Positions 43,052 to 54,666 of a stretch of 64,000 bases of DNA are shown in pieces. How positions within the stretch are numbered: position 1 is the stretch's first letter; every line of letters begins with the position of its first letter. This DNA is from Ulota crispa. Its lineage: Eukaryota; Streptophyta; Bryopsida; Orthotrichales; Orthotrichaceae. Below the pieces are notes generated by a model. That model did no database searches. It was not told the origin of the DNA and saw only the letters and a list, made by a program, of their open reading frames with translations. Made by a program: the position numbers and the translations under genes. The stretch spans positions 4,652,501 to 4,716,500 of the forward strand of contig OY987251.1 in assembly GCA_963920765.1 (NCBI GenBank), in the 5' to 3' direction.

Positions 43052-44847
43052 ATGCAATAAATAGGGCATTTAGGCTACCTTAACAATTAGGTTACTTTAT
43101 TGTAAAAATTCACCTTATGACTCACTGCTTATCCATTTGCAATTCTTTAACCCCTAAAGGATAATTGTCCATTCAACAAACAATTGAAAGTTTGTGTAGG
43201 TTCTTGTGAAGTCAATTTTAGGTGGATGTATTTGAAATTTGGAGAAAAGATGCATACAATGAATATCTTTGTTTGAAAATAAAAGAAAAACCTTCAATTG
43301 GATGCCTAAGTATTAATTTTTGATGCTTGAAATGATGCAGACTACTTAGGGAGCTTGGTGCAAATAGAGAGTAGTGAAGAAAAAAATATGCCCAAAATTA
43401 ACCTCATTAGTAATATTGGTGGGGGTTTGATTGAAGGTCCTCACATGAGGTCTTGGTGGAGGTTTTGGCAAGAGACTTGGCAAGGAAAGTGGCGGAATGT
43501 TTTTTTTTAGTATACATGAGAATGGTGAACATATTTGTCATGTATGTTCATGAGTGTTAGAATGGTAAAGAGCGGCCAAGGCCAATGATGCATTTCCAAC
43601 TATGTTTAGAATTATGCAAATTTATTTTACATGATTAGAGAAGACAAAATTGCAACGAACCAAGAAGTTGTAATAGATGTTATTACCCCTAAATATCAAA
43701 TTTGAGAAGAAAATATGTGGTTTGCAATGATGGCAAGTCACAGCCTTACATGTTTGGCCAAAACTACAATGACAAATACATGTACGGCCTTTGAGGATGT
43801 TTTGAAAAATGTCTTGATAATCTTCATCAAAAGGGTAGAAAATGTAATGGTTTTGTTATTTAGCATTTTTGAAAGCCAATATTAGCCGTTTGTAATGATT
43901 TGTTTTAACAACTAGTAGTTTGTTTAGTTCTCTAAATTGAAGAAGTTTAGTAGCTTATTGCTAAAGCATGGAGCTAACAAAGGGTTTTTTTCTTTTTTGA
44001 ATAGGATGGCATTTAGGAAGTCAATCTTCCTTTCTATCTTGCTTTATTCATGGAGGAGATTTGAAGACTAGTGGCAAAGCTTAAATTAGCATAACTTTGC
44101 ATGCTTTAGTAGATTTAAAAAAAAAAACCCTACTTGTAAAAGACATGGGTTCACATCATTTGACCTTTTGGATTTGTATAAAAACAAATTTTGACTATAC
44201 AAGAAATTTCTAAAAGATTAGCTAGAGTATAGTTATTTTCTTTGACCACCTTGTATTGCAAGCTCATTTAGAGTGAATTTGACATCTCAATTGCATTTGA
44301 AATTTTGCACGGTTCAACCTAACATCATATGTATTTACAAATGCCCCAAATCCTTGAATTTGTGTAAAACAAAAGATTTCAGCTACGGGGTCTCAAAGTC
44401 CACTATCCCTTTCAGGCTCGAGCTTTCAGGCAGGGCTTAAAAAAAACTTTTTGGGAACTATAAATGTTATAATATTTTAATCCGTGCCGTCATATGGGCT
44501 GGATTTCATTTCACACATTGCTTTACTTGTGTATTACACCTTTTTACGGCTAAAACTCAAAAAAATACTTTTTGTTTTTTATTTTTAATAAATCATCAAA
44601 AAATGGTCATTTTGGGCTTTTTTTTTTTGCAACATCTTTTGGGCTGGAGTTAAAAATTAGGAGTTCACATGGTTTACATCCACATCATTAGTCTTTTTTC
44701 ATATTGAAATTGTCGTGGCCAAGTCCTTATTATTGATCTAAAAACTTTATTGTAGTAATTGTTCTTGAAAATCATTCTAATACTATTTATGTAGTGTGAA
44801 ATGTTAAGAAATTAGTGTAAAGCAACCTAAATGCACTATTTAGTGTA
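43052..44847. mobile_element. TGCATTTAGGTTGCC-family MITE, copy 3, split by an inserted element
   Basis: The left part (43052-43150: GGGCATTTAGGCTACC, TTATGACTCACTGC) and the right part (44650-44847: AGTTCACATGGTTTACATCC, GAAATTAGTGTAAAGCAACC, CACTATTTAGTGTA) are the two halves of one family member. They are interrupted by about 1.5 kb that begins at TTAA plus CCCCTAAAGG. Confidence 0.68.
43151..44649. mobile_element. TTAA-flanked element nested in a MITE, copy C
   Basis: Left end CCCCTAAAGGATAATTG after TTAA; right end ATCTTTTGGGCTGGAG before TTAA, a degenerate complement. About 1.5 kb, AT-rich, no coding capacity seen. Nesting shows it is younger than the MITE it splits. Confidence 0.55.
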
Positions 44848-46017
44848 GTTAGTTCTCGAGGAGAGCGTTCCTTGTGATTTTATGATATACACATGAGTTA
44901 AGAAGGTATTTGATGTAGGGTTATTTATTTAGAATATGGTATTTAAAATGACCATATTTTTATATAAAAAGCTACGCGGATCATATTTCTAGTACCCTAT
45001 GTTTTTTTTTTATAAATTCATTCATTTAGTTTTTAAACAAGGCTATTTTATGTATAAATTTTGTTTGTCCAATTTTATCCTATTTCCATTATTCATCAAA
45101 AAAAAAATCTTACTTCCTGTTATGTATACACACATGGTATTTACCATGAAACCAATAACAAGCATATGGATTGGAGGGCTATTGTCCGAGTGGAAATTTT
45201 TAGTAATATTTTTTTAGTATTTCTCAAATCTATGGTGTGTATATAAAACAATTTAACATGAAGAGCAACAAACAACACTAAAAAATTTTACAACCCCTAT
45301 TTGTTAAGGTTACCTTATTAATAAAAAATCCTACTACCTAAAGCTTTTACATACTCTAATTTATATATACCAAAATATATAGTAGTTCATGAACCCTATA
45401 CTACCTCTACTTATTATATAAACTTTATGTTTTTTGAATTAAATAAATCCTATCTTTTAACGCATGTGGTTCCTAAAACATAGGTTAATGATCTCCCCAA
45501 GAGTTAGTTTTTGAATTCAACGATTTGAGGGTCAACTTTCAAGGTGGTCTATAATTATGAAAGCAAGGAAGTGTCAAATGAGTTATGTAATCATGCATGG
45601 AAGTCTTTCAGAAAGTAACAAACTTGAGAACTGAAAATAGCGTATTGGCTAGTTTTTTCGGAGAAAGCACAAGAAATATGGAAATTTGAATTTTCAAAGT
45701 AAAAAAATGCTAATGTTTGAGGTCAATTATAGGCCAACATGAAAGTTGGCCCTTAGAGGGGGTTATTAAAGCTAAATGTTTTTGTTACAAGGATTCAAAC
45801 CCTTAAGGGAAATTATTTTCTTTCTAAGTGTTTTCCCTTGTGAAACATTGGTTTTCTCATTCAAATTGCGTTCATTTTTGTGGAAACCAAAGAATTTTGC
45901 GCACCATGCAAAAGTGCAAGCATGGGCTCGCTTGCCTGAGATAAGAGCCAATCTTTAATCATTGAGAAAAGTTTGTAATCTGAAATTAAGGCTCTCACTG
46001 TTTATGGAGTAGTTTAA
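44848..46017. other. Very AT-rich spacer
   Basis: Low-complexity AT-rich DNA without a supported gene. T-rich runs and many short frames are expected by chance. Confidence 0.45.
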
Positions 46018-46941
46018 CCCCTAAAGGATCAAGCCCTTTTTTCAGTGAAAGTTACTAAAAACTGTCACTTTTGGGGAAATGAGTCAAAAGGTAAGAAAAA
46101 TAATTATTTTCAAAAATCTAGCCATAAGATCCTATCCTAAACTATGGGAGGTACGTGTGGAAAAAAATCAGCTCATTCTAAACTTAGAGGAGTGAGATAT
46201 TGACATCTAAAGTGCAAAAAAAAGTTTTTTTCCTTGCTGCCCAAAAATTTCAGAAGCCTTTGACCTCTCCTATATCAAAAATATTGCTCTACGCAAAGTT
46301 GAGGTTTATTTTTCCCATGTAGAAGACCAAGTTATGTAAGTGTGGGAGAGTTTTCAAATGAATTGGAGGTGTAAATCATACTTTGTAATTCTTGCAATGT
46401 TGGAAGGCCATGAATTTTGCATATACACTAGGCAAAATCAGAGGATATATGTAAGATTCAAAAATCTGAATAAGTTTGATTCAAATGGTGAAAACCAAGG
46501 AATCTTAGTCTACTACAACTTGGAAAAAGAAGAAGTCCAAAAACAAATACATAAAGAGCTCAAAAAAGTAGAGTACCAAAGGCAAAAGAAATGGAGGTAT
46601 GGGAGTCCCATACCTACCTGCAAACTAAAACTTTTCACTCATAAATCAAAATTGAATGATTTAAAGCTCCCCACATATGTGTAAATCTAGAGAACAAATT
46701 TAAGATTTTTATTTTGAAAAAATGTTATAAAAAAAAATGACTACCCACTCTCCCTTGTTTTTCAGAAATTCATGCATAACGTTTAATAATTGTCAAAATG
46801 AAAGAAATATTAGAAACCCACGCAGATATTTGAATTTCCCATCTTCAATAAAAGTTCCAAAAAATCACGCAAAGTAGTTTAGCCATAGATACATGCCCAA
46901 AATCCCATTTGTCCTCTGAAGGGACAATGATCCTTTAGGGG
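46018..46941. mobile_element. TTAA-flanked element, copy D
   Basis: Ends CCCCTAAAGGATCAAGCCC and ATGATCCTTTAGGGG, flanked by TTAA on the left and TCAA on the right. 924 bp. It shares TGCCCAAAAATTTCAGA with the element at 56036, at the same distance from the left end. An internal 114-codon frame (46340-46684) has no domain I recognise. Confidence 0.72.
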
Positions 46942-48209
46942 TCAAGAAAGGCTAGTATCTTAAATTAAATTCTCTTCCAAAAGATAAGTAATACTGGAGT
47001 GTTGCCTACCATTGTTTCATTGGCAAACTTGAAGTTAATTTTGACAATACCTTAGCCCAATGAGGGAGCAACTTTCATGGGCGGTTAGAATAAAAGTGAG
47101 GAAACAACAAACAAGTTCCAAAACCTGCATGGAGATATGCTTGAAAACAACGAAAATTTGGAAAATAGAGATGGTGTTTTGTCAAGTTTCTAGCAAGAAG
47201 GACAAGAGTTTTGAACAACTCATTTTTTCAATGTCAAAAAATGCTAATGTTGCTATCGTCAATGAAAGTTGACGCTTACAACCTTCAAAGTTTCTTTGAA
47301 GATTGAAGGAAATCTTGGAGAATGCTACACCATGAATGGGGATCTGTTAGTCATGAGCTGTGAGTGTAGATTTTTTTTGTCAAATACTAAATTTCACTTA
47401 AAAAAGTGTACTTACAATTTTATAATTTGTGCATTTAACCTCTCATCTCTTGAATAGTTTTCCATTTTTTATATTTATTCCATTGACTTTGAGCTCAAAA
47501 TTGGTATATACTCACAAAATCTTAGCTCTCTGCTCATGGTTTACCTTTTTACGCTCACAAAATAGTATTGTCCCTATTCTTGTTCTTGAAAAACATTTTG
47601 GGAGTTTTGATTTGTTGTTATTGAATTTTGAAACATAATTGTAACCGTAGGATCTTGAACTTGAAGACTTCTAGATGGTGCTACCAAAAAATTCCAAAAT
47701 AGCTAGGTGGATGTTGAGATATTTGTAACCAAATGTGAATGAGTACATAATTTATTGTTGTTTTTGGGGCCACTTAAAACTTGTTATGTGAAAATAGCAA
47801 ATTTTGGGTTTAAAATCAGGAAGCAATCACTTGTGATGATTTAGTATGTATTGTTGTTACTTCAAAACTAATGATTTTCCTTCCAAAACCATGATTATAA
47901 TTTCACAAATGAATTTGCAATGCATCAGTCAAAGAGCTACCACCTAACACAAAGAATTTTTTTAGTTCCAATTATTGACCTAGAATCATTACGAACAAAG
48001 AGAAATCAATGATGGATGAATTTTGATTTGTATAATAAAGATACTCCAAGTGAAACTAGCTCAAAAACACATTTGGATTTCATTAGATGGTGAATCTTTT
48101 AGTAGCATGGCCCTTACTACCTAAGGGGAGATTTTGGATTATCTTTAACTTGTCGCTTGTGTTTTCAATGTAGTAGCTTGTCATAGGCTCATTATTGACA
48201 TTATTCATC
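46942..48209. other. Spacer with second copy of the GTCAAAATA repeat
   Basis: Positions 47308-47575 match the dispersed repeat at 25195 (TGGAGAATGCTACACCATGA, GTAGATTTTTTTTGTCAAAT, TTTGTGCATTTAACC, CTTTTTACGCTCACAAAATA). The rest is AT-rich with nothing supported. Confidence 0.55.
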
Positions 48210-49107
48210 ACATTTTTTAGAGTACAGCCAGGTCCATTAATCTTACAAACTGCCATTTTGAGGCGCTTTTAATTTTTTAATGAAACTTGTAGTATAATTG
48301 GTGTATTCTTGCCAGAAAACTTACAATTGCATCCTTATGTAATCCCAATCAAGCACACCAAATACCAATTTTAGAAAAGGAAAACTTCATTCATGGTGAA
48401 ATTTTAAAGCAAAATTCCATGGTTTTACGTGGTATTTTATTAAAAACAATTGGTGATGAATTTTTGAGATTTGATTTCATGGGTATGAAGGAAACATCCA
48501 TATGCACATCTTCCATGCTAAAAAAATACCCTCTTAAGCAACAAAATTTGATCAATAAAAGATTCAATGAAACTTGTGATAGGCCCAAATCTTGTAAAAT
48601 ACATATTTTTAATTTTTAACTAGCTTTTCAGCAAGTAAACAAGATATCATGTTCAAAGATACAAACTTAGTCACAATATTTGACCAAACAACAAAATTTG
48701 ATTTTCATAAAACAAAATAAAAAAATCCAAGATTTGGGCCTATTTTATGTTTCATTGAATCTTTTATTGATCAAATTTTGTTACTTAAGGGGGTATTTTT
48801 AGCATAGAAGATGTGCATATGGATGTTTCCTTCATACCCATGAAATCAAATCTCAAAATTCATCACCAATTTTTTTTAATAAAATACCATGTAAAACCAT
48901 AGAATTTTGCTTTATAATTTCACCACGAATGAAGTTTTCCTTTTTTGAAATTGGTATTTGGTATACTTGATTGGGATTAAGTAAGGATGCAATTGTAAAT
49001 TTTTTGACAAGAATACACCAATTATACTACAAGTTTCATTAAAAAAATCTGAAGCCTCAAAATGTCAATTCGTAAGATTAATGGACCCGACTGTACAAAA
49101 AACATGC
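48210..49107. mobile_element. Large foldback element with ~390-bp arms
   Basis: Left arm 48210-48603 and right arm about 48727-49107 are near-complementary throughout, around a loop of about 120 bp. Outer motif GTACAGCCAGGTCCATTAAT against its complement at 49070-49095. Inner motif TTCAATGAAACTTGTGATAG against CTATTTTATGTTTCATTGAA. Matching frames in the arms are mirror images, not genes. Confidence 0.93.
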
Positions 49108-50764
49108 TTATACTTTAACTCTTGAATGCCAGGCTGGTCATTGCGACCAGCCCGGCTACAATGTTCTACATTGATATTTAGTGTTGTCATTGGTGTGGCA
49201 ATTGGCAAGTGCCCAAGAAGCTGCAAAAGTCAACATTACATGCTGACCTCATGAAATTTGCAAGAAGGATAGCATGGGATCTAATACCATGTGTGTGAAT
49301 CTTCTCATAATTTAGGTTACCTAAAAATATGAGTATACTTTGTGAGGTTGTTTATTGCCTTCCATGATACACAATGTATTTATTATCATTTAAAAAATAA
49401 TAATAAGATGGAAATTGGCTATTTTCCGACTTGCACATTTTTTTGTGACCAGCTGATGATTTTTGTCCGCCTCGTTGTTCAAGGATTAACTTCTATTAAA
49501 AATAATTAGAATGTAGTATAGAAGGCATCCAAATTGATCATTGAAGCTAACTTTATACCACAGCTTCTTTAGAAGACATTTAAATCTCTATATTCAAGAA
49601 AGTCTCAAATTTTCTTGAACACCAATATAACATTCAGTAGCAGTCAACCTCACTGCCCTCCCTCCAACTGAAGAGTGTGAAATATTCCACACTCCTTCTT
49701 TTTTTTGTTATTATGATGAAGTTCGTAGATGATACCTGAAGAGAGGGAAAGGCAGCCTCTCTTCAGGCTACTGAATGTTATGAAATTTGATACCTTGGAC
49801 ATTTAGGAGAAATCCAAACTCCAAAGAGCTTTTGTCCTTTGGTAGCTCCATTCCCAAGAAACAGATCGCTAAAATTTAGCTTTTTGCATGGGAAGTGCTG
49901 CAGAACCTTCACTTTTTGAAATCGTACAGAGAATGCGAACTGTTGAATTTTAGAAAAAGGAGTACATAAAGTTGTCATGTGGTCATAAAGGAGATCATTG
50001 GCATCTATCCACAACTTTGACTATTCAACCTGACATAGTGGACAATTCTATCTCCAAATCCTCTAATACTAGAGTAGTAGAGTTTCACCAATGAGCACTG
50101 ACTAATATATGTAATTTCCATAATCAATGGGGTAGTCACGACGAACTCTTATTTTTTATGCTTTTATGAATGATAAAATTTCCTAAAAATGAAAGAAACC
50201 AAATAATACATACGATTATGTCTAAAGATGGGAATTGCTAAACCTACCACAGCTTCTTGCTAAATCCACCAAATCCACCACATTGCATTAGATTTATTAT
50301 TCCATAAAGAAAAGAAAAGAAAACTTTACATTTATTGAAAGATCATTTAGTGATGATGGTAGACCTACATATTCCTAGATTATATGTATACATTCAAAGT
50401 TTCTTTTTTCTTTTTTCTTTTCTTCATCCATTCTTTCTTTTCTTTTTTTCTTTTACTTGGATTAATTTTCATAACTCATGGAATAATTGATTTTAGATTT
50501 AGAGAGCAAGTGAATGACTTATCCCTCCCACATGTATATTAAGGGGGTTCAATTATGGCATTTTGCACCAAAATCGTTCTCGTAAATAATTAAGATTCGT
50601 GAAAAACGTGGGCAAGTCACTCCGTGAACTAACCATGACAACCTCTTAGAGGTCGTCATAGCGTATTCATCGGTGAACAAAAACTTGTTCACAACCATTT
50701 GTTCATTGTGGTTTTGAGATATATGAAACCCCCTATTGTATGAAAAAAATAGATGAGGTTTTTA
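49108..50764. other. AT-rich spacer
   Basis: No supported gene. A CT-rich low-complexity tract lies near 50403-50460, and a fragment GGGGTAGTCACGACG at 50129 resembles the end of the GGTAGTCAC family. Confidence 0.45.
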
Positions 50765-51150
50765 CAATGCAATATTAGAGGGATAGTCATGCCTTCTTTA
50801 CCCCATTTTCAATCTTCAAAGAATGAGGATAGAGCATTCTCTCCTTGATTTATGGAGATCCCATCCTCTGAAGAGTGAGAAATTTTTCTTTTCACCTCTA
50901 AAGGAGAAGAATAGGGTGAAGAAATCTTTGCATGCCATTTTCTTATTGATGTTTGTCTATTTCACCTTTGCTCCTCTTGTGTACATCACCATTTTTAAAG
51001 TAAAACATTCTCCATCCTCCATCACTCACAAAAGGGGAGTCACACCTTCATCATGGAAAAGTGCTTCCATTGACTCCTATTTCCACTCCACAACTTCTTG
51101 TTCTTCATAAAAAAATAGTCTCGAAGAAGGTGTAACTACTCCTAATATTC
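50765..51150. mobile_element. GGTAGTCACACC-family MITE, copy 2
   Basis: Reverse orientation relative to 26800. Left end GAGGGATAGTCATGCCTTC, right end GAAGGTGTAACTACTCC. Shared blocks include TTTACCCCATTTTCAATCTT and CACAAAAGGGGAGTCAC. Flanking AATATTAG and CTAATATT extend the inverted symmetry. Confidence 0.78.
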
Positions 51151-52165
51151 TGAAATTCATCATTCATTCATACGTTGTCCAAAAACATATGCTAAGAGGA
51201 TCTAGAATAGTTTTTTGATTATCAACAAAAGACACAACCCAAAGTATAAGACAAATCTCAAGCAATGCAAAGCATGCACGCAGAGATGCCTATGAGGTCG
51301 GTCTCCGGTGGAAGCAGGTTACTCAACTGCCAAGTGGAAGCCCAAGCTCTACTAGCATGGCCAGGCTCTTGAAGGGGCCAAGAGTTGGAGCATATCCTGA
51401 ACAGCCAAAAGCCACACCATGCCAAAATGGGTTCACAATTATCCAGTAATTCACACTTCCCTGGTAGAGATTTGTGCAAACACTAGTATTTCTTATTTTC
51501 AATTTGGTATACTACAAGGATTTTCTAATATTGACTAGATTTGTTTCTAAAAACGGTGGTCTTGACAGGATTGTTCCGCCTGCTTGGACCACTGGAGGAG
51601 TGACACGTACGCTATAATTCATGCAGATATGATGGCAAATGAAGCGAACCACCCACGCAAGCATGGCCATCCAATCAATCAGCTATTGTTAAGAAGATTC
51701 TACCAACCTAATATTTTGGGTTGGTAGTTTCATCCAATTCCTCAAGGCAAGGCCGGGCCCCACAGGCCAGAACCGGCGTTTCAACCAGGCAGTTTGTAAA
51801 AAATAGGTGGTAGATTTTACATGTTTGTGAAAAAGTAAATTCTTTGCTTTTCAAGGTTCATTTTTGTGGTCTATTCAAAATTGTCAATTTTGAGAGTTCG
51901 AAAACCGGCATCTTCAATCGCTTATCTTAGAATGGTGGAGAGGTTATCTTTAGGTGAACAATACTAGATGAAAACTTGGAAAAGTAACTCTCTCCTAGTT
52001 TTCCTAAAACACAAGTTCCTCTTCATCCGTTTCAAACTGTCGATTTTGGGCATTTGTGGCCTTGGCATCACTCAATATTTGATGTGTGAAAATGCATGAA
52101 ATCAACTTTGGCATCAACATGAGGAAAGAAAGGCTCTAGTAAGCATTCATACAAAATAACACAAT
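51151..52165. other. Spacer with a dispersed repeat
   Basis: Positions 51780-52080 share blocks with 32630-32850 (GAATGGTGGAGAGGTTATCT, CCGTTTCAAACTGTCG, TTTGTGGCCTTGGCATCA). Nothing else supported. Confidence 0.5.
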
Positions 52166-52385
52166 AAAGTAGACCTACCTTATTCTAACCCTTGTTGTAA
52201 TCCCATGCATCTGTACATTGTGTGGGTATTTTACCCCAAAATCTAGGGACGTCGTAGATGCCCTATTTTTTGGGACCCAATAAATAGGGCATCTATGACG
52301 TCCCTAGATTTTGGGTAAAATACCCACATGATGTACATATGCATGGGATTACAGCAAGGTTCGGAATAAGGTATGTCTACCTTAA
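52166..52385. mobile_element. Near-perfect 220-bp palindrome
   Basis: Arms of about 100 bp: AAAGTAGACCTACCTTATTC, AATCCCATGCATCTGTACAT, GGTATTTTACCCCAAAATCT, AGGGACGTCGTAGATGCCC; the right arm is the complement with few mismatches (GGGCATCTATGACGTCCC, ATGCATGGGATTACAG, GAATAAGGTATGTCTACCTT). The loop is about 25 bp. No coding frame. It would fold into a long hairpin if transcribed. Confidence 0.93.
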
Positions 52386-53224
52386 TCTTTGTCTTTTGCA
52401 GTTTCAAATTGTTAAAGTGAATGTTTGAAATTTGAAAATGCTCTTGGGGGTTTGTGATGTCCTTTTAAGGGACGAGTCACAATGTTCCACATCCCAAGTC
52501 CCATTTGAATCTCAGAATATGATTGGTGGAAAGCCAAAAGTTGAGATTGGCACTTCACACTGCGCCTCAAGTCCCACGTCCCAGTTGCTTGGAAGTTTTG
52601 GCATCAAAGAAGGTTTGAGTTCACTCAAGGTTTGAGTCAAGTATTTTGCTAAACCCAACTTTTAGCCCACCAATATTTTGCGTAAAAGATTCATGACTTT
52701 CTCAAATACCCATTTTTGCTCTTAGTAACCCAACTACATTGGACTTTGGCATGAGATGAGACTTGCAAAGATGGGATGTGGGATATAGTGTGAGCCACCC
52801 CTAAGAGTACCCTCAATTAAAAAACCAAGAACAAAGTGTTGAGACCTTTTTTTTTTTCCTTGACTTGTTTGCCAACCTTATTTATTCAACATTTAGACAT
52901 AGAAAAGAGTCTTAAAGTAGTTTAGCATCCTTGTTTTTGACCATTGTGCTATTGTAGCATCAAATAAGGAGTGTTGTCATTGCCATCATCATGAGAGAAT
53001 CTAGCACACACTCAATGTCCTTGTGAGTTTGAGACAAAAAAAGAACAAAGCCTTCACCTTACCAACAAGTGCAAAGGTTGGATTGGATTAATGTTTATTA
53101 TATTGTCAAGGAGCCCTACCCAATATAATGTCATTGCCAAGTTGCACAACAACTCAACTAAAGATACCCTAATCATGCTCAATGTTCACAAATGTGACTA
53201 AATTAAGTAAGTAAAAAAGTTCTA
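52386..53224. other. AT-rich spacer
   Basis: No supported gene or clear repeat. The text around 52430-52830 repeats CATCCCAAGTCCCA-like phrases without a clean unit. Confidence 0.4.
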
Positions 53225-53610
53225 AGAGCATCTCCACCCCTACAGTGAAAAAAGGCCAACGATAGGGATTAGCCGATTGTGTGGATATTGTGATGTTTTT
53301 TGAGCCCACTTGTTTGGCTTCGACCTCGGCGTTTCCCTAGAAATGGCATTTTGGTTTTGGTGCTTGATATTTCTCCTTTGTTTGCCATGCTTGTTTGCAG
53401 CTCAACAATTCTTGTCGTTTCTTGTGTGAGTGGAACGGACAAAACAAAGTCCAATGAAAATAATAGAGTTGAATGAGTGTAGCACTTGACCCACAAACTC
53501 TATGGCAGCCATGTGCGGAACTTCTCCCCAATCACCTTCCACTAGTTTGCGGGCCCCTAAAATCTCTATTTCACCAGCGTTGCCAAGCACTGCAAGTGGG
53601 GATGTTCTAA
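53225..53610. mobile_element. GCATCTCC-family relative with long inverted ends
   Basis: Left end AGAGCATCTCCACCCCTACA, right end GCAAGTGGGGATGTTCT, complementary with mismatches. The 386-bp interior differs from the copies at 33407, so it may be a separate subfamily. Overlapping minus-strand frames (53269-53641) show no domain. Confidence 0.6.
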
Positions 53611-53722
53611 TAACTATTTTTTCACAATAACTAGAAAACACAACAAATACAACAACTATAAGATTGGAATTTTAGCACATTTGATAGTAGAGTTGTGAAC
53701 CGCTTGAGCTTGAAACCACATA

Positions 53723-54026
53723 AGGTAGGAGGCTCTAAAATGGAGCACCTCCTCAAATATACTTGGTTTGTACATGTTGTGTTTCATAGCCCTTCAACAA
53801 TGTACATGTGATGTACATTTGAGGAGGTGCTCCATTTTAGAGCCTTGTATCTTTCTACTTCAAAATTTCATAACTAATTCCACAAAGCTCCAAAAAATAT
53901 GAAACAACTTGGGTTAAATACCAATTCTTCTAATCTTTCAAGAAAAAATTACTAAAAATATTTCAACAAGTTTCACCTACCCTAAATTCAGTTTCAGCCT
54001 TTAGACACTCAATCTATGAGCCTCCT
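53723..54026. mobile_element. AAGGTAGGAGGCTC-family MITE, copy 5
   Basis: Left end AGGTAGGAGGCTCTAAAATG after TA; right end GAGCCTCCTAC, where it runs directly into the next element. The last few terminal bases (CTT) are missing or shared. Confidence 0.85.
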
Positions 54027-54319
54027 ACACTGAAATTGCATTTAGGTTGCCTTGACAATTAGGATGCCTTACCCTAGTAAGTTACCTCATGACTCATCAC
54101 TTGGCCACTTGGGGGCACATGTAGCATACAAAACATTTAGATTTCACATGGTTTATGATTTGGAAGCCACAAGTTTTTATTTTTGCAGCATCATTGTTGT
54201 CCAAAAATAGTTTATTGCAGTAATTTTTGATGGAAAACATTGTAGCAGCAGTAAATATTTATATAGTGTGAAATGTTGAGAAATTAGTGTGAGGCAACCT
54301 AAACGCAATATTTAGTGTA
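54027..54319. mobile_element. TGCATTTAGGTTGCC-family MITE, copy 4
   Basis: Ends TACACTGAAATTGCATTTAG and TAAACGCAATATTTAGTGTA. Same orientation as copy 1. It abuts copy 5 of the 330-bp family, so one probably inserted at or into the other's terminus. Confidence 0.87.
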
Positions 54320-54342
54320 CTTTATCACATATGGGATCAGTA

Positions 54343-54666
54343 AGGTAGTCTGCTCATATTCTACTCATGCTCTAAAACCGTTCACCTCCTCAAATGTACT
54401 CTACTGATACATGTCTTATTTTTAGCTTTTCAACAATGTACATGGGACAAACATTTGAAAGGTGGGCTGTTTTAGAGCACCTATGACCTTTCCACTTCAA
54501 AATTTCATAGCTAGCTCCACAAAGTTCCATAAAATATGAAAACACTTGGAATAGATGCCAATTCCTCTTGTCTTTCAAGGAAAATTTACTGAAAATTATT
54601 TCAAAAAGTTTTACCTCCCAAAATTCAGTTCAACCCTTAGATGAACGGTTTACGAGCACACTACCT
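54343..54666. mobile_element. AAGGTAGGAGGCTC-family MITE, copy 6
   Basis: Ends AGGTAGTCTGCTCATATTC and GAGCACACTACCT, flanked by TA. More diverged at the ends than the others; the interior CCTCCTCAAATGTACTCTAC and TCTTTCAAGGAAAATTTACT are intact. Confidence 0.83.

Noticed and set aside
46340-46684. 114-codon frame inside a TTAA-flanked element, considered as a transposase remnant
   Set aside because: No DDE-type or other recognisable motif; the related element at 56036 has no matching frame that I can see.
48391-48619. Pair of frames on opposite strands inside the large foldback
   Set aside because: Mirror products of the inverted arms with no domain.
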